Shown: piece after piece, positions 43,740 to 55,945 of the stretch
Layout: the number at the start of each line of letters is the position of its first letter
How positions within the stretch are numbered: the first letter of the stretch is position 1
Notes under the pieces: model-generated
The model's database searches: none
What the model was told of the DNA's origin: nothing
Seen by the model: the letters and a program-made list of their open reading frames with translations, nothing else
Assembly (NCBI GenBank): GCA_016794925.1
Contig: JAEUIW010000013.1
Coordinates: 1-64,000 of the forward strand
Length of the DNA: 64,000 bases
Source of the DNA: Phycisphaerae bacterium
GTDB taxonomy: Bacteria; Planctomycetota; Phycisphaerae; Phycisphaerales; UBA1924
Reading direction: 5' to 3'
Position numbers and translations under genes: made by a program

Positions 43740-44897
43740 ATGGGTACCTCTCGACTTGGTGTGATCACGGCCGCTTTTTTCGGGGCCGCCACGGCGTTGA
43801 CTCCCGTTTCGACGGTTCGCGCGCAGTGTCAGGAGGTTCGCACCTGGTCGGGCGCGAACTTTGAAGGCGGGTCGTTCGTGCTGCAGCAGGGCTTCGCGGA
43901 GCACGAGATCGCCGCCGCGTCCTACACGCTGCCGGCGAGCGAGTTTCCCGTCAAGATCGACCTGATGGAGATGATCTTCGCGACGGCGAACACCACCGTC
44001 ACCACGACAACCCATTGGTCAATCCTGGTATGGGAGGGGATTCCGACCACGGGCACGATCGTCGCGGAGTATTCGTCCGACGGTCTCATTCTGCCGCACA
44101 TCATCATCCCGCCGGGGACGAACGGCGTGAACGTTCAGGTTTCGGTCGACCCCGAGGATCCCGAGCAGATCATCATCAACAACACGGGCGGCTCGAACAC
44201 GTTCACGATCGGGTATCGCATCGACAAGCACAACCAACAAACCGCGAACCCGTGCTTCACCGGGCCGCCCGGTACCAAGAACGCGTTCCCGACCACGGAC
44301 GCGAACGGTCTGTCGAGCCCCACGAACAACTGGCTCTTCGGTGTGAACTGCGGCCCGTTCGGTTGCCCGGCGAACGGCGGTTGGGCGCGGTTCTCACAGC
44401 TCCCGCTCTCGTGCCGCCCATCGGGCGATTGGAACATCCGCGTCACGTATTCCAAGCTCACCTCGAACCCGATCAACGATCAGCCGGATTCACAGGTCAA
44501 GTCGCCCGGTCAGACGCTCTCGCTGCACGTGGGCACCACGGGCCCCGGCCCGTACACGTATCAGTGGTACCGCAACGGCTCGCCCCTGAGCAACGGCGGG
44601 CGCATCAGCGGCGTGTTCACGAGCACGCTCACAGTGACGAACCTCAACACCGGCGACTCCGCCCCGTACGCCGTTGAGGTGACCGACAGCTGCGCCACCT
44701 ACGGGAGCCAGATCGCGCAGGTGCTGGTGAAGTGCGCCGGCGACTACAACGGCGATACCTCCGTGGACGACTTCGACTACTTCGATTTCCTCAACGACTT
44801 CTTCAACAACTCGATGCTCGCGGACGTGAACGGCGACACCAGCGTGGACGACTTCGATTACTTCGACTTCCTGAACGCGTTCTTCGGACCGTGCTGA
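43740..44897 (+). CDS. Secreted protein with an Ig-like domain and a dockerin-like C-terminus
   Basis: A 385-residue exported protein. A signal peptide precedes AQCQEV at about residue 30. The first 230 residues form a beta-rich domain (SGANFEGGSFVLQQGF, ASYTLPASEFPVKI) that I cannot name. An Ig-like domain with YTYQWYRNGSPLSNG follows. The end has two dockerin loops (DYNGDTSVDDFDYFDFLN and DVNGDTSVDDFDYFDFLN), with Cys before the first and a final Cys. The ribosome site AAGAAGGC supports the ATG at 43740. No catalytic residues are evident, so adhesion or scaffolding is a guess. Confidence 0.85.
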   Translation: MGTSRLGVITAAFFGAATALTPVSTVRAQCQEVRTWSGANFEGGSFVLQQGFAEHEIAAASYTLPASEFPVKIDLMEMIFATANTTVTTTTHWSILVWEGIPTTGTIVAEYSSDGLILPHIIIPPGTNGVNVQVSVDPEDPEQIIINNTGGSNTFTIGYRIDKHNQQTANPCFTGPPGTKNAFPTTDANGLSSPTNNWLFGVNCGPFGCPANGGWARFSQLPLSCRPSGDWNIRVTYSKLTSNPINDQPDSQVKSPGQTLSLHVGTTGPGPYTYQWYRNGSPLSNGGRISGVFTSTLTVTNLNTGDSAPYAVEVTDSCATYGSQIAQVLVKCAGDYNGDTSVDDFDYFDFLNDFFNNSMLADVNGDTSVDDFDYFDFLNAFFGPC

Positions 44898-45003
44898 GCG
44901 CGGGATCGCGCCGCGGCGGATCGGCGCCGAGCAACCGGGGTGACCAAGAACCGGCGCGAGCGAACGGCGCGTTGCCGGGGATCGTCGTGGCCGGTGTCCG
45001 CGG

Positions 45004-47667
<2,664 letters not shown>

Positions 47668-47775
47668 GGTCTGCCTCCTTCGGGCCGTGAGAGATGGCGA
47701 CGAAGGAACTGAAAAGCAAGCCGCGCGCCACCAGTGCTGCTGACGGTCGTCCAAGGGCGGCCAAGCAAAGGTGTT

Positions 47776-47789
47776 TTATAGTCCTATAA
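47776..47789. promoter_or_regulatory. Perfect palindrome TTATAG-TC-CTATAA upstream of clpB
   Basis: A 6+2+6 dyad located 109 bases before the clpB start, in the only AT-rich bit of the gap. It resembles the 15471-15484 site. It could be a binding site for a stress regulator, or part of a -10 box (TATAAA on the minus strand). Confidence 0.4.
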
Positions 47790-47864
47790 CTATTACCGAG
47801 GGGCGATCGGGGCGGTGACAAAGTCAACCCGGTGCCATTCCGGCATCAGCGCATTGTCAGGCGA

Positions 47865-48065
47865 TCAAGCCACCACATCGAGCGAGCCGGACGATGATCC
47901 CTGGTTCTGTTGGCACGCGGCCAATTCTGTAGCGGCTTTCAGAAGCTCGACCGCGGCGTCTCCCTGCTGGCGCTGGATGCGGAGGGCTTTCTTGGCGACC
48001 AGCACGCTGGCCTCGGATTGGAACGTCACGCGTGAAATCAACGAAGAGCCAGTGGCCGCGTCCAT
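47865..48065 (-). CDS. Possible YjfB-like small protein
   Basis: A 66-residue frame. The core (SVLVAKKALRIQRQQGDAAV, then LLKAATELA) looks like the short YjfB family, in which a KKA-DIQ-QQG segment is conserved. YjfB proteins are small, of uncertain function and sometimes linked to motility. Three in-frame ATGs lie within 13 bases (48077, 48071, 48065); the last gives a family-like beginning MDAATGSSL. No Shine-Dalgarno is seen, so expression is uncertain. The opposite strand has no convincing gene here. Confidence 0.5.
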   Translation of the reverse strand: MDAATGSSLISRVTFQSEASVLVAKKALRIQRQQGDAAVELLKAATELAACQQNQGSSSGSLDVVA

Positions 48066-48243
48066 GACCATGGTCATCGGTCGGATTCGGGCCGCGTTGG
48101 AGGGGCGTGACGGGTGTTTCGCGACAGAGTTGGGATATCCCCACGGTTTCCTCATCCTGGCGCGCCCGGTTGGCGAGCCGATCATGCTTGACGACCCCGA
48201 TCCGATCGCGTACAAACCCAGCCTCGCTCAGGAGTTCCGAACC

Positions 48244-48540
48244 ATGACGTCTTCACGCCGCTCGTTCGCGCTTTGTTTGATTCGCACCGCCGCGCCGCTT
48301 GCGGCAACGGTGGTGGTGGGTCTGGCGGGAGGTTGCCAGTCGGAGTCGGAGCGGCAATTGGCGGAGATTCGCCGGAACCCAACGCCGGAGTTGGACACGC
48401 TCTCGCAGCGTCATGACGATATCGATAACACGCTGACGGTCATGGCCGATGAGAATTTCCGGATGCTCAACGAGGACCTGGGTCGGTTCTGGTTGCTGGA
48501 TCGCCCGAGCCGGCTGTCCCCGACGCGCATGCCGCGATAA
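48244..48540 (+). CDS. Small predicted lipoprotein
   Basis: A 98-residue protein. The N-terminus (MTSSRRSFALCLIR, then a hydrophobic stretch ending VGLAGGC) is a lipoprotein-type signal with the lipidated cysteine near residue 33. The mature part (SESERQLAEIRRNPTPELD, then DIDNTLTVMADENFRMLNED) is short, polar and helical, and I do not recognise it. The ribosome site AGGAG lies nine bases before the ATG at 48244. It is divergent from the YjfB-like frame. Probably an envelope protein. Confidence 0.7.
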   Translation: MTSSRRSFALCLIRTAAPLAATVVVGLAGGCQSESERQLAEIRRNPTPELDTLSQRHDDIDNTLTVMADENFRMLNEDLGRFWLLDRPSRLSPTRMPR

Positions 48541-48605
48541 TGGGGTGCGTACAACCCTGATCGCGCGATTGGGCGTGGTGTCGCGGGCTCGAACCGGGGG
48601 GCGGA

Positions 48606-49367
48606 TCACTCCCAGCGGTGCAAGACGACCATTCCGAAGTTGACCGGGGCGGTGTACAGGTCGACCAGCGCGTACTGGCCCTGGGCGTGCTGGGGGAGGT
48701 CGGCCACGAGCCGGGAGGGACCGTCGCATCCGCTCAGGCGTGAGGTGTCGTGCAGCACGAGGTAGCCGCCGGGGGCGAGGTGCGGCTCGATGGCGCGGAA
48801 CTCGGCGCGCACGCCCTCGAAGGAATGATCGGCATCAAGGAAAGCGAGTTCGATGCGCGAGTCCCCGCGCGGGGCGCGGTCACGGAAGAACTGGTGGAGG
48901 GCGTGCGGGCAGTTTCCCGGGTGGTACCGGACGCGGTCGGCGAGGCCGGCGCGTGCCGCGGCGGCGGTGACGGATTCGAGCCGGCCCGTGGCGAGCGGGT
49001 TGGGTCGCCAGGGTCCGGGGGTCATGGCTTCGAAATTGTCGAATGAATGGAGTTCGCCGGCGCCGGCCTCATCGAGCGCCGCGGCGATCCAGAGCGAACT
49101 GACGCCGAGGTAGGTCCCGGTCTCGATGACGCGGCGGGGCGCGAGGTTGCGCACGAGGGCGTGCAGCAGGAGTCCGGCCTCGGGCGCGAGCGAGGACGGG
49201 AAGGACCGAGGGTCGTCGTAGAGGTCCTTGAGCACGCGGAGCCAGGGGCAGCTCGGGTTGTCGAGGAACGCGGGGAAGATCCAACGGCCCAGGCGCGCCG
49301 CCGCGGACGCGTCGAGCTCGGCGTGGGGGAAGTGCATGGACGTGTTGGGATCGGGTGGCGCGCCCAT
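48606..49367 (-). CDS. Class I SAM-dependent methyltransferase
   Basis: A 253-residue Rossmann methyltransferase. SAM-binding motif I is VIETGTYLGVSSLWIA, followed by an acidic loop LHSFDNFEA. Motif ELAFLDADHSFEGVRAEF resembles the catalytic/metal region of the Methyltransf_24 group, and the C-terminal LAPGGYLVLHDTS is typical. The acceptor is probably a sugar or lipid of the neighbouring polysaccharide cluster; this is inferred from position only. The ATG at 49337 is an alternative start. It follows gmd on the same strand with 37 bases between. Confidence 0.82.
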   Translation of the reverse strand: MGAPPDPNTSMHFPHAELDASAAARLGRWIFPAFLDNPSCPWLRVLKDLYDDPRSFPSSLAPEAGLLLHALVRNLAPRRVIETGTYLGVSSLWIAAALDEAGAGELHSFDNFEAMTPGPWRPNPLATGRLESVTAAAARAGLADRVRYHPGNCPHALHQFFRDRAPRGDSRIELAFLDADHSFEGVRAEFRAIEPHLAPGGYLVLHDTSRLSGCDGPSRLVADLPQHAQGQYALVDLYTAPVNFGMVVLHRWE

Positions 49368-49404
49368 GAATGGTCCGGGTCGGCGCGGGGGGGGCGCGTC
49401 CGGC

Positions 49405-50469
<1,065 letters not shown>

Positions 50470-50864
50470 CGACGGGTTCCCTTTTCGTCCAATGGGGCGG
50501 GCCCCGGTGCGGCCCGGAAAGGGGGCAGCATAGGCCGCGCCGGTCGGCCCCGGGCACGTGTGCGGGACCGGTTACGAACCCCGCACGACGGCATTGCGTA
50601 CTCATCCAGAACATCGGAAAACCTGTCTCACACCTATACTCGTCACCCCGCCGCAGGCGCGAACCGATCGATCGCCGAACTCCGGAACGGAAACGGAGCG
50701 GTTCTCCGGCTCGACGGAGCGAGCAAGGACCCGTGCCGGACGACCGATAGAACGGACGTCGGCGACCGGGTCGTGCCCGCGGACGGTTCGAACAAGGGCG
50801 TGCGGCGGTCGGGGGTTGCGATCGAAGGAGCGCGGCGGGCGCTGCGCGGGCGAAGGAGACCCTG
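50470..50864. promoter_or_regulatory. Divergent promoter region between gmd and the fucose synthase-like gene
   Basis: About 395 bases with no gene I would defend. It should hold promoters for the minus-strand gmd-methyltransferase pair and for the plus-strand polysaccharide operon. A TATACT hexamer is at 50635-50640, but no matching -35 element is clear. Confidence 0.4.
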
Positions 50865-51815
50865 ATGCCGACGGTTCTCAAGAGCGGACGCGTGGTGGTG
50901 ACGGGCGGGGCGGGGTTCCTGGGGCGGAAGGTGTGCGACCTGGTGCGCGCGCGGGGGGCGCGCGAGGTGCTGGTGCCGCGCCGGGCGCAGTATGACCTGA
51001 CCACCGAAGCGGGGGCGGCGCGTCTGTACGCGGACATGAAGCCGGACGTGGTGATTCATCTGGCGGCGGAAGTGGGGGGCATCGGCGCGAACATGGCCAA
51101 CCCGGGGCGGTATTTCTTCGCCAACATGGCCATGGCGCTGCACCTGATCGAGCAGGCGCGGATCAACCGTCTGGTGAAGTTCGTGCAGGTCGGGACGATC
51201 TGCGCGTACCCGAAATTCACGCCCGTGCCGTTCAAGGAAGACGATCTGTGGGCGGGGTACCCGGAGGAGACGAATGCGCCGTACGGTGTCGCGAAGAAGG
51301 CGGCGCTGGTGATGCTCGACGCGTACCAGCGTCAGTACGGCCTGCGCAGCGCGTACGTGCTGCCGGTGAACCTGTACGGGCCGGGCGACAATTTCGATCC
51401 CGCGACGTCGCACGTGATCCCGGCGCTGGTGCGCAAGTGCGTGGAGGCGACGGACTCCGGCGCGGACCACATCGTGTGCTGGGGGACGGGGAGCGCCAGC
51501 CGGGAGTTCCTGTACGTGGACGACGCGGCGGAGGGGGTGGTGCGGGCGGCCGAGGCGCTGGACGAGCCGGTGCCCGTGAACCTGGGCACGTGCATGGAGA
51601 TCACGATCAAGGACCTGGTGCAACTGGTGGTGCGGCTCACGGGGTTCAGGGGCAGGATCGTGTGGGACGCGAGCAAGCCCGACGGGCAGCCGCGCCGGTG
51701 CCTGGACACGACGCGGGCGGAGAAGCTGATGGGCTTCAGGGCCCGGGTGGGGTTCGAGGAGGGCCTGAAGAACACGATCGCGTGGTTCCGCGAGAACAGG
51801 GCCCGCATCGCCTGA
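50865..51815 (+). CDS. GDP-L-fucose synthase-like NAD(P)-dependent epimerase/reductase
   Basis: A 316-residue [18 protein letters not shown] is the cofactor motif, and [15 protein letters not shown] matches the hallmark AAKVGGI-N of GDP-fucose synthase. The active-site Tyr-x3-Lys is YGVAK, and the substrate loop [20 protein letters not shown] is also typical. It would act on the Gmd product to give GDP-fucose, or on a related sugar. The ribosome site AAGGAGA precedes the ATG. The first gene of the plus-strand series. Confidence 0.9.
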   Translation: MPTVLKSGRVVVTGGAGFLGRKVCDLVRARGAREVLVPRRAQYDLTTEAGAARLYADMKPDVVIHLAAEVGGIGANMANPGRYFFANMAMALHLIEQARINRLVKFVQVGTICAYPKFTPVPFKEDDLWAGYPEETNAPYGVAKKAALVMLDAYQRQYGLRSAYVLPVNLYGPGDNFDPATSHVIPALVRKCVEATDSGADHIVCWGTGSASREFLYVDDAAEGVVRAAEALDEPVPVNLGTCMEITIKDLVQLVVRLTGFRGRIVWDASKPDGQPRRCLDTTRAEKLMGFRARVGFEEGLKNTIAWFRENRARIA

Positions 51816-51848
51816 TCTGGACAGGGCGGGCGGGCAGGAGGAGGACGC

Positions 51849-52862
51849 GTGGACGGCTACAAGGACCAACTCATCGTCGTCGCCGGCGCGGGCGGCTTCA
51901 TCGGCGGTTCGCTGGTGGGGGAACTCCTGCGCCGCGGCTGCACGCGGGTGCGGGCGGTGGACGTCAAGCCGTTCGACGGGTGGTGGCAGCGGCACGGCGG
52001 CGCGGAAAACACCCGGCTGGACCTCATGGAGCGCGAGGCCTGTCGCGCCGCGTGCCGGGGCGCGGCGGTGGTGTTCCAGCACGCGTCGGACATGGGCGGG
52101 ATGGGGTTCATCGATTCGAACAAGTGCAAGTGCATGCTGAACGTGCTGATCACGGCCCACATGCTGATGGCGGCCCGCGAGACGGGCGTGAAGCGTTTCT
52201 ATTTTCCCAGTTCGGCGTGCGTGTACCACCCGCACCGGCCCAGGGAGCTCGAAGGGGTTCCCTTCAAGGAAACCGACGCGTACCCGGCCAACCCCGAGGA
52301 CGGGTACGGGTGGGAGAAGCTGTACTGCGAGCGGCTGTGCCGCCATTTCCGCGAGGACTTCGGGCTCGAGACCCGGGTGGCGCGGTACCACCCGATCTAC
52401 GGCCCGCACGGATCCTGGGACGACGGCCGCGAGCGGGTGGTCGCGGCGGTGTGCCGCAAGGTGGCCGCGGCGAAACTCTCGGGCCGCCACGAGATCGAGA
52501 TCTGGGGCGACGGGAACCAGACGCGTTCGTTCCTGTACATCGACGACTGCCTGGACGGGACGATCCGGCTGACGATGAGCGCGCACCCGGACCCGGTGAA
52601 CATGGGGGCGCGGGACGTGATCAGCATCAACCGGCTGGTGGACCTCGTCTCGGAGGCGGCCGGCGTGAGGCTGATCAAGCGTCACAAGCTGGATGCGCCG
52701 CGCGGGCTGGACGGGATGATCAGCGACAACTCGGCGATCCGAGAGGCGACGGGCTGGGTGCCGAGCACCGACCTGCGCGAGGGGCTGGCGCGCACCTATC
52801 GCTGGATCCATGACCAGTACGCGGCCAAGCACGGGGCCGGCGCGGTCCGGGTCACGGGGTGA
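51849..52862 (+). CDS. GDP-mannose 3,5-epimerase-like SDR enzyme
   Basis: A 337-residue protein close to GDP-mannose 3,5-epimerase (GME) as known from plants. It shares ASDMGGMGFIDSNK, SSACVY, PFKETDAYPANPEDGYG, IYGPHGSW, WGDGNQTRSFLYIDDC and SDNSAIREATGW. The catalytic residues fit: C124 in SSAC, Y153 and K157 in YGWEK. GME makes GDP-L-galactose and GDP-L-gulose; in bacteria this would be for surface sugars. The start is GTG after GGAGGAGG. Its stop overlaps the next start in GTGA. Confidence 0.82.
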   Translation: MDGYKDQLIVVAGAGGFIGGSLVGELLRRGCTRVRAVDVKPFDGWWQRHGGAENTRLDLMEREACRAACRGAAVVFQHASDMGGMGFIDSNKCKCMLNVLITAHMLMAARETGVKRFYFPSSACVYHPHRPRELEGVPFKETDAYPANPEDGYGWEKLYCERLCRHFREDFGLETRVARYHPIYGPHGSWDDGRERVVAAVCRKVAAAKLSGRHEIEIWGDGNQTRSFLYIDDCLDGTIRLTMSAHPDPVNMGARDVISINRLVDLVSEAAGVRLIKRHKLDAPRGLDGMISDNSAIREATGWVPSTDLREGLARTYRWIHDQYAAKHGAGAVRVTG

Positions 52863-54187
52863 GCCCCATGCCCGCCGACGCTGACCGGTCCGCACGCACG
52901 ATCCTCATCATCAGCCAGGTGTACGTGCCCGATCCCGCCGCGGTGGGGCAGCACATGGCCGATGCGGCGGCGGAGCTGGCCCGGCGCGGCTTCCGCGTCA
53001 AGGTGCTGACGAGCGCGCGGGGGTACGAGAACCCGGGCCGGAAGTTCCCCGCCCGCGAGACCCTCGATGGCGTCGAGGTCCGGCGCCTGCCGCTCTCGAG
53101 CTTCGGCAAACGCTCGATCCCGATCCGGCTGCTCGGGGGCGTGTTGTTCCTGGCCCAGGCGGTGGTGCTGGGGCTGTTCACGCGGCGCCTGGCGGCGCTG
53201 GTGGTCAGCACGTCGCCGCCGATGTGCCCGGTCGGCGCCATGGTGATCTCGTTCCTGCGTCGCACGCCCATCACCTACTGGGTGATGGACCTGAACCCGG
53301 ACCAGATGATCGCGCTGGGGAAGATCACGGCGGATTCGACGCCGGCGCGGATCTTCGATCGCTTCAACCGCATGATCCTGCGCCGGGCCCGGGCGGTGGT
53401 GCCGCTCGATCGTTTCATGGCGGAGCGGCTCTGCCGCAAGCTGGACGCCCGCGCCAAGATGACGATCATCCCTCCCTGGCCGCCGGAGGACCCGGCCGAT
53501 CCGATCCCGCGCGAGGCCAACCCGTTCCGCGTCCGCCACGGCCTGCGGGACAAGTTCGTCATCATGTACAGCGGCAACCACGGCCCCAGCAGCCCGATGA
53601 CCACGGTGATCCAGGCCGCGTTGCGGCTGCAGGATGAGAAGCGGCTGGTGTTCCTGTTCGTGGGCGGCGGCAGCGGCAAGCGCGAGGTGGAGCTGGCGAT
53701 TCAGGAGCGCGGCGCGGCGAATATCCGCTCGCTGCCGTACCAGCCGCTGGCCTCGCTGCGCGAGTCGCTCTCCGCCGCGGACGTTCACCTCGTGACCGTG
53801 GGCGACGCCATCGTGGGGATCGTCCATCCCAGCAAGGTCTACGGCGCGATGGCCGTGGGGCGGCCCATCCTGCTCCTCGGCCCCCGGCCCTGCCACGTGA
53901 CCGACCTGCTCGACGGGCACGCGGTGGGTTGGCGCATCGCCCACGGCGATGTGGACGGCGCGGTGCGCGTCATCCGCGAGATTCTGGCCGCCGACCCGGC
54001 GACGCTGGACGCCATGGGGAGCGTGGCGGCGTCGGTCGTGCGGGCGGGGCTGAGCAAGCGGGCCCTTTGCGGCCGTTTCTGCGACGTGATCGAACGCACC
54101 ATGGGCCTCGAGCCCGCGCGGGATGCCGTCGCCTCGCCCGAGCACGAACCGTCCGGCCCCGGCGCGCCAAGGATCGAGCACGCATGA
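52859..54187 (+). CDS. Glycosyltransferase family 4 (WcaI-like)
   Basis: A 442-residue GT-B glycosyltransferase. The N-terminal part begins with TILIISQVYVPDPAAVGQHM, a WcaI-like start, and has a hydrophobic stretch (about residues 90-115) for membrane contact. The donor domain carries FVIMYSGNHGPSSPMTTV, FVGGGSGKREVE and the EX7E-like end region HPSKVYGAMAVGRPILL. It should add a hexose or deoxyhexose to a lipid-linked chain. The GTG start at 52859 overlaps the preceding stop; an ATG at 52868 is an alternative. The next gene overlaps its stop (ATGA). Confidence 0.88.
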   Translation: MSPMPADADRSARTILIISQVYVPDPAAVGQHMADAAAELARRGFRVKVLTSARGYENPGRKFPARETLDGVEVRRLPLSSFGKRSIPIRLLGGVLFLAQAVVLGLFTRRLAALVVSTSPPMCPVGAMVISFLRRTPITYWVMDLNPDQMIALGKITADSTPARIFDRFNRMILRRARAVVPLDRFMAERLCRKLDARAKMTIIPPWPPEDPADPIPREANPFRVRHGLRDKFVIMYSGNHGPSSPMTTVIQAALRLQDEKRLVFLFVGGGSGKREVELAIQERGAANIRSLPYQPLASLRESLSAADVHLVTVGDAIVGIVHPSKVYGAMAVGRPILLLGPRPCHVTDLLDGHAVGWRIAHGDVDGAVRVIREILAADPATLDAMGSVAASVVRAGLSKRALCGRFCDVIERTMGLEPARDAVASPEHEPSGPGAPRIEHA

Positions 54188-55320
54188 GCGCGTCGGGTGT
54201 ACAACTCGGGGCCGGTTCACCCGTGCCGCGGGCGACGGCGCCCGGACCGGCGCGCGCCGGGCCGGTCGCCGCGCGGGGACGGTTCTCGACGCTGCCGTAC
54301 GCGGATCGGTTCGGGAGTCTGGTGCGCCCCGGGATGCGCGTGCTGATCACCGGGGGATCCGGGTTCATCGGCACGAACCTGGTGGACTTCTACCACCGCG
54401 CGGGCGCGCGGGTCGTGAACGTGGACATCAAGCCCCCGCGGGACGAGACGCACCGCGCGCTGTGGACGAACCTCGACATCCGCGATCGTGACGCGTACGT
54501 CGCGGCCGCCGCCGCGTTCGACCCGGAGTTGTTCCTGCACCTGGCGGCGCGGACAGACCTGGACGAGGCGGACGACCTGGAGGGGTACGCGGCCAACACG
54601 CGCGGCACGAGCAACACGCTCGTCGCGCTCGAGGCGCTCCGCAACGTCCGTCTGGCGATCCTCACGAGCACGCAGCTGGTGTGCGAACCGGGCTACACGC
54701 CCCAGCGCGAGGACGATTACCGACCGCACACGCTGTACGGGCAGAGCAAGGTGATCATGGAGCGGCTGGTCCGCGGCTGGAAGAAGCCGTCTTGCCCGTG
54801 GACCATGGTCCGGCCCACGTCCATCTGGGGCCCGTGGTTCGCGATCCCCTACAAGACGTTCTTCCTCCAGATCGCGCGCCGGATGTACTTCCATCAGCGC
54901 GGGGTGAACGCCCGCCGCAGCTTCGGCTTCGTGGGCAACGCCGTGTACCAGTACGCGGCGATGGCCAACGCCCCCACCGAGCAGATGCACGGCCAGACCT
55001 TCTACATGGCCAACAACGATCCCGTGCTGGTCCGCGACTGGGCCGACCTGATCCAGCGCGAGATGGGGATCCGCCCGCTGCGCGAGATCCCGCTCTCGTG
55101 GTTGCGGCTCGCGGCTCGGGTGGGCGACCTGTGCGCGCGGGTGGGCTGGAAGAGCGTCCCCATCACCTCGTTCCGCCTGAAGAACCTGACGGGCGACAAC
55201 ATCTGCGACATGACCCCCGTGCGCAGGCTGGTCGGCGACATGCCCTTCGGCGACGAGGAGGGCGTCCAGATCACCGTGCGCTGGATGCGCGAGGAAGGCT
55301 CCGTCCCGGGCGCGGGGTGA
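54184..55320 (+). CDS. NAD-dependent epimerase/dehydratase, extended SDR
   Basis: A 378-residue SDR. After an N-terminal extension of about 50 residues, RVLITGGSGFIGTNL is the NAD motif. The active-site region LTSTQLVC and YGQSK (Tyr-x3-Lys) are present. LHLAARTDLDEADD and RPTSIWGPWFA are family features, and the C-terminal half is long and less familiar. It may be a nucleotide-sugar 4-epimerase or reductase. The substrate is undetermined. Translationally coupled to the GT4 gene. Confidence 0.85.
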   Translation: MSASGVQLGAGSPVPRATAPGPARAGPVAARGRFSTLPYADRFGSLVRPGMRVLITGGSGFIGTNLVDFYHRAGARVVNVDIKPPRDETHRALWTNLDIRDRDAYVAAAAAFDPELFLHLAARTDLDEADDLEGYAANTRGTSNTLVALEALRNVRLAILTSTQLVCEPGYTPQREDDYRPHTLYGQSKVIMERLVRGWKKPSCPWTMVRPTSIWGPWFAIPYKTFFLQIARRMYFHQRGVNARRSFGFVGNAVYQYAAMANAPTEQMHGQTFYMANNDPVLVRDWADLIQREMGIRPLREIPLSWLRLAARVGDLCARVGWKSVPITSFRLKNLTGDNICDMTPVRRLVGDMPFGDEEGVQITVRWMREEGSVPGAG

Positions 55321-55345
55321 GCCGCCGCGCCCGAAAGGCATCGCC

Positions 55346-55945
55346 GTGAACGCGAAACCCCATTCCAGCACGCCCCGGGTGGACATCAGCGACAAGCCCA
55401 GCCCGCACTCGTCGGGCAATCGGCTGGCCCGCGCGGCGTGGGGGATCGTGTGGCTGCTGCTGTTCCGGCCATCGCCCCGGCCGTTCCACCGCTGGCGGGC
55501 GCTGCTCCTCAAGCTCTTCGGCGCGCGGATCAGTTGGCGCAGCCGCGTGTACCCCGCGTGCCGCGTGTGGGGCCCCTGGAACCTGGAGATGGAAGAGCAC
55601 GCCACGCTCGCCGATCGCGTGGACTGCTATTGCGTGGACCGCGTTCGGATCGGCGCGCACACCACCGTCAGCCAGTACTCCTACCTCTGCGGCGCGACGC
55701 ACGATCACGAGCACGCGCGGTTCCCGCTGCGGCCCGCGCCCATCACGATCGGGCGCGGGTGCTGGCTCGCCGCGGACGTGTTCGTCGGGCCCGGCGTCAC
55801 CATCGGTGACGGGGCGGTGGTCGGGGCCCGCAGCAGCGTCTTCGATGATCTCCCCGCGTGGAAGATCTGTCTGGGAACACCCGCCCGTCCCGTGAAGGAC
55901 CGTGTGCTCCGCTCCGGCGCCGCCGGCGAGCGGGGGCCGGCGTGA
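55346..55945 (+). CDS. WcaF-like colanic-acid-type acetyltransferase
   Basis: A 199-residue hexapeptide-repeat acyltransferase. A hydrophobic segment (WGIVWLLLFRPSPRPFHRWR) precedes the left-handed beta-helix repeats (e.g. ITIGRGCWLAADVFVGPGV and TIGDGAVVGARS), and the catalytic-type histidine motif GATHDHEHARFPLRP is in place. It probably O-acetylates a sugar of the polymer. The start is GTG with GAAAGG ahead of it. The next gene starts inside its stop codon (GTGA). Confidence 0.9.
   Translation: MNAKPHSSTPRVDISDKPSPHSSGNRLARAAWGIVWLLLFRPSPRPFHRWRALLLKLFGARISWRSRVYPACRVWGPWNLEMEEHATLADRVDCYCVDRVRIGAHTTVSQYSYLCGATHDHEHARFPLRPAPITIGRGCWLAADVFVGPGVTIGDGAVVGARSSVFDDLPAWKICLGTPARPVKDRVLRSGAAGERGPA

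Noticed and set aside
47668..47800. CIRCE element for HrcA control of clpB
   Set aside because: TTAGCACTC and its inverted partner were not found.
50643..52895. Long minus-strand frame opposite the two SDR genes
   Set aside because: It is His/Arg/Pro-rich with no motif, while the plus strand has well-conserved enzymes with ribosome sites.
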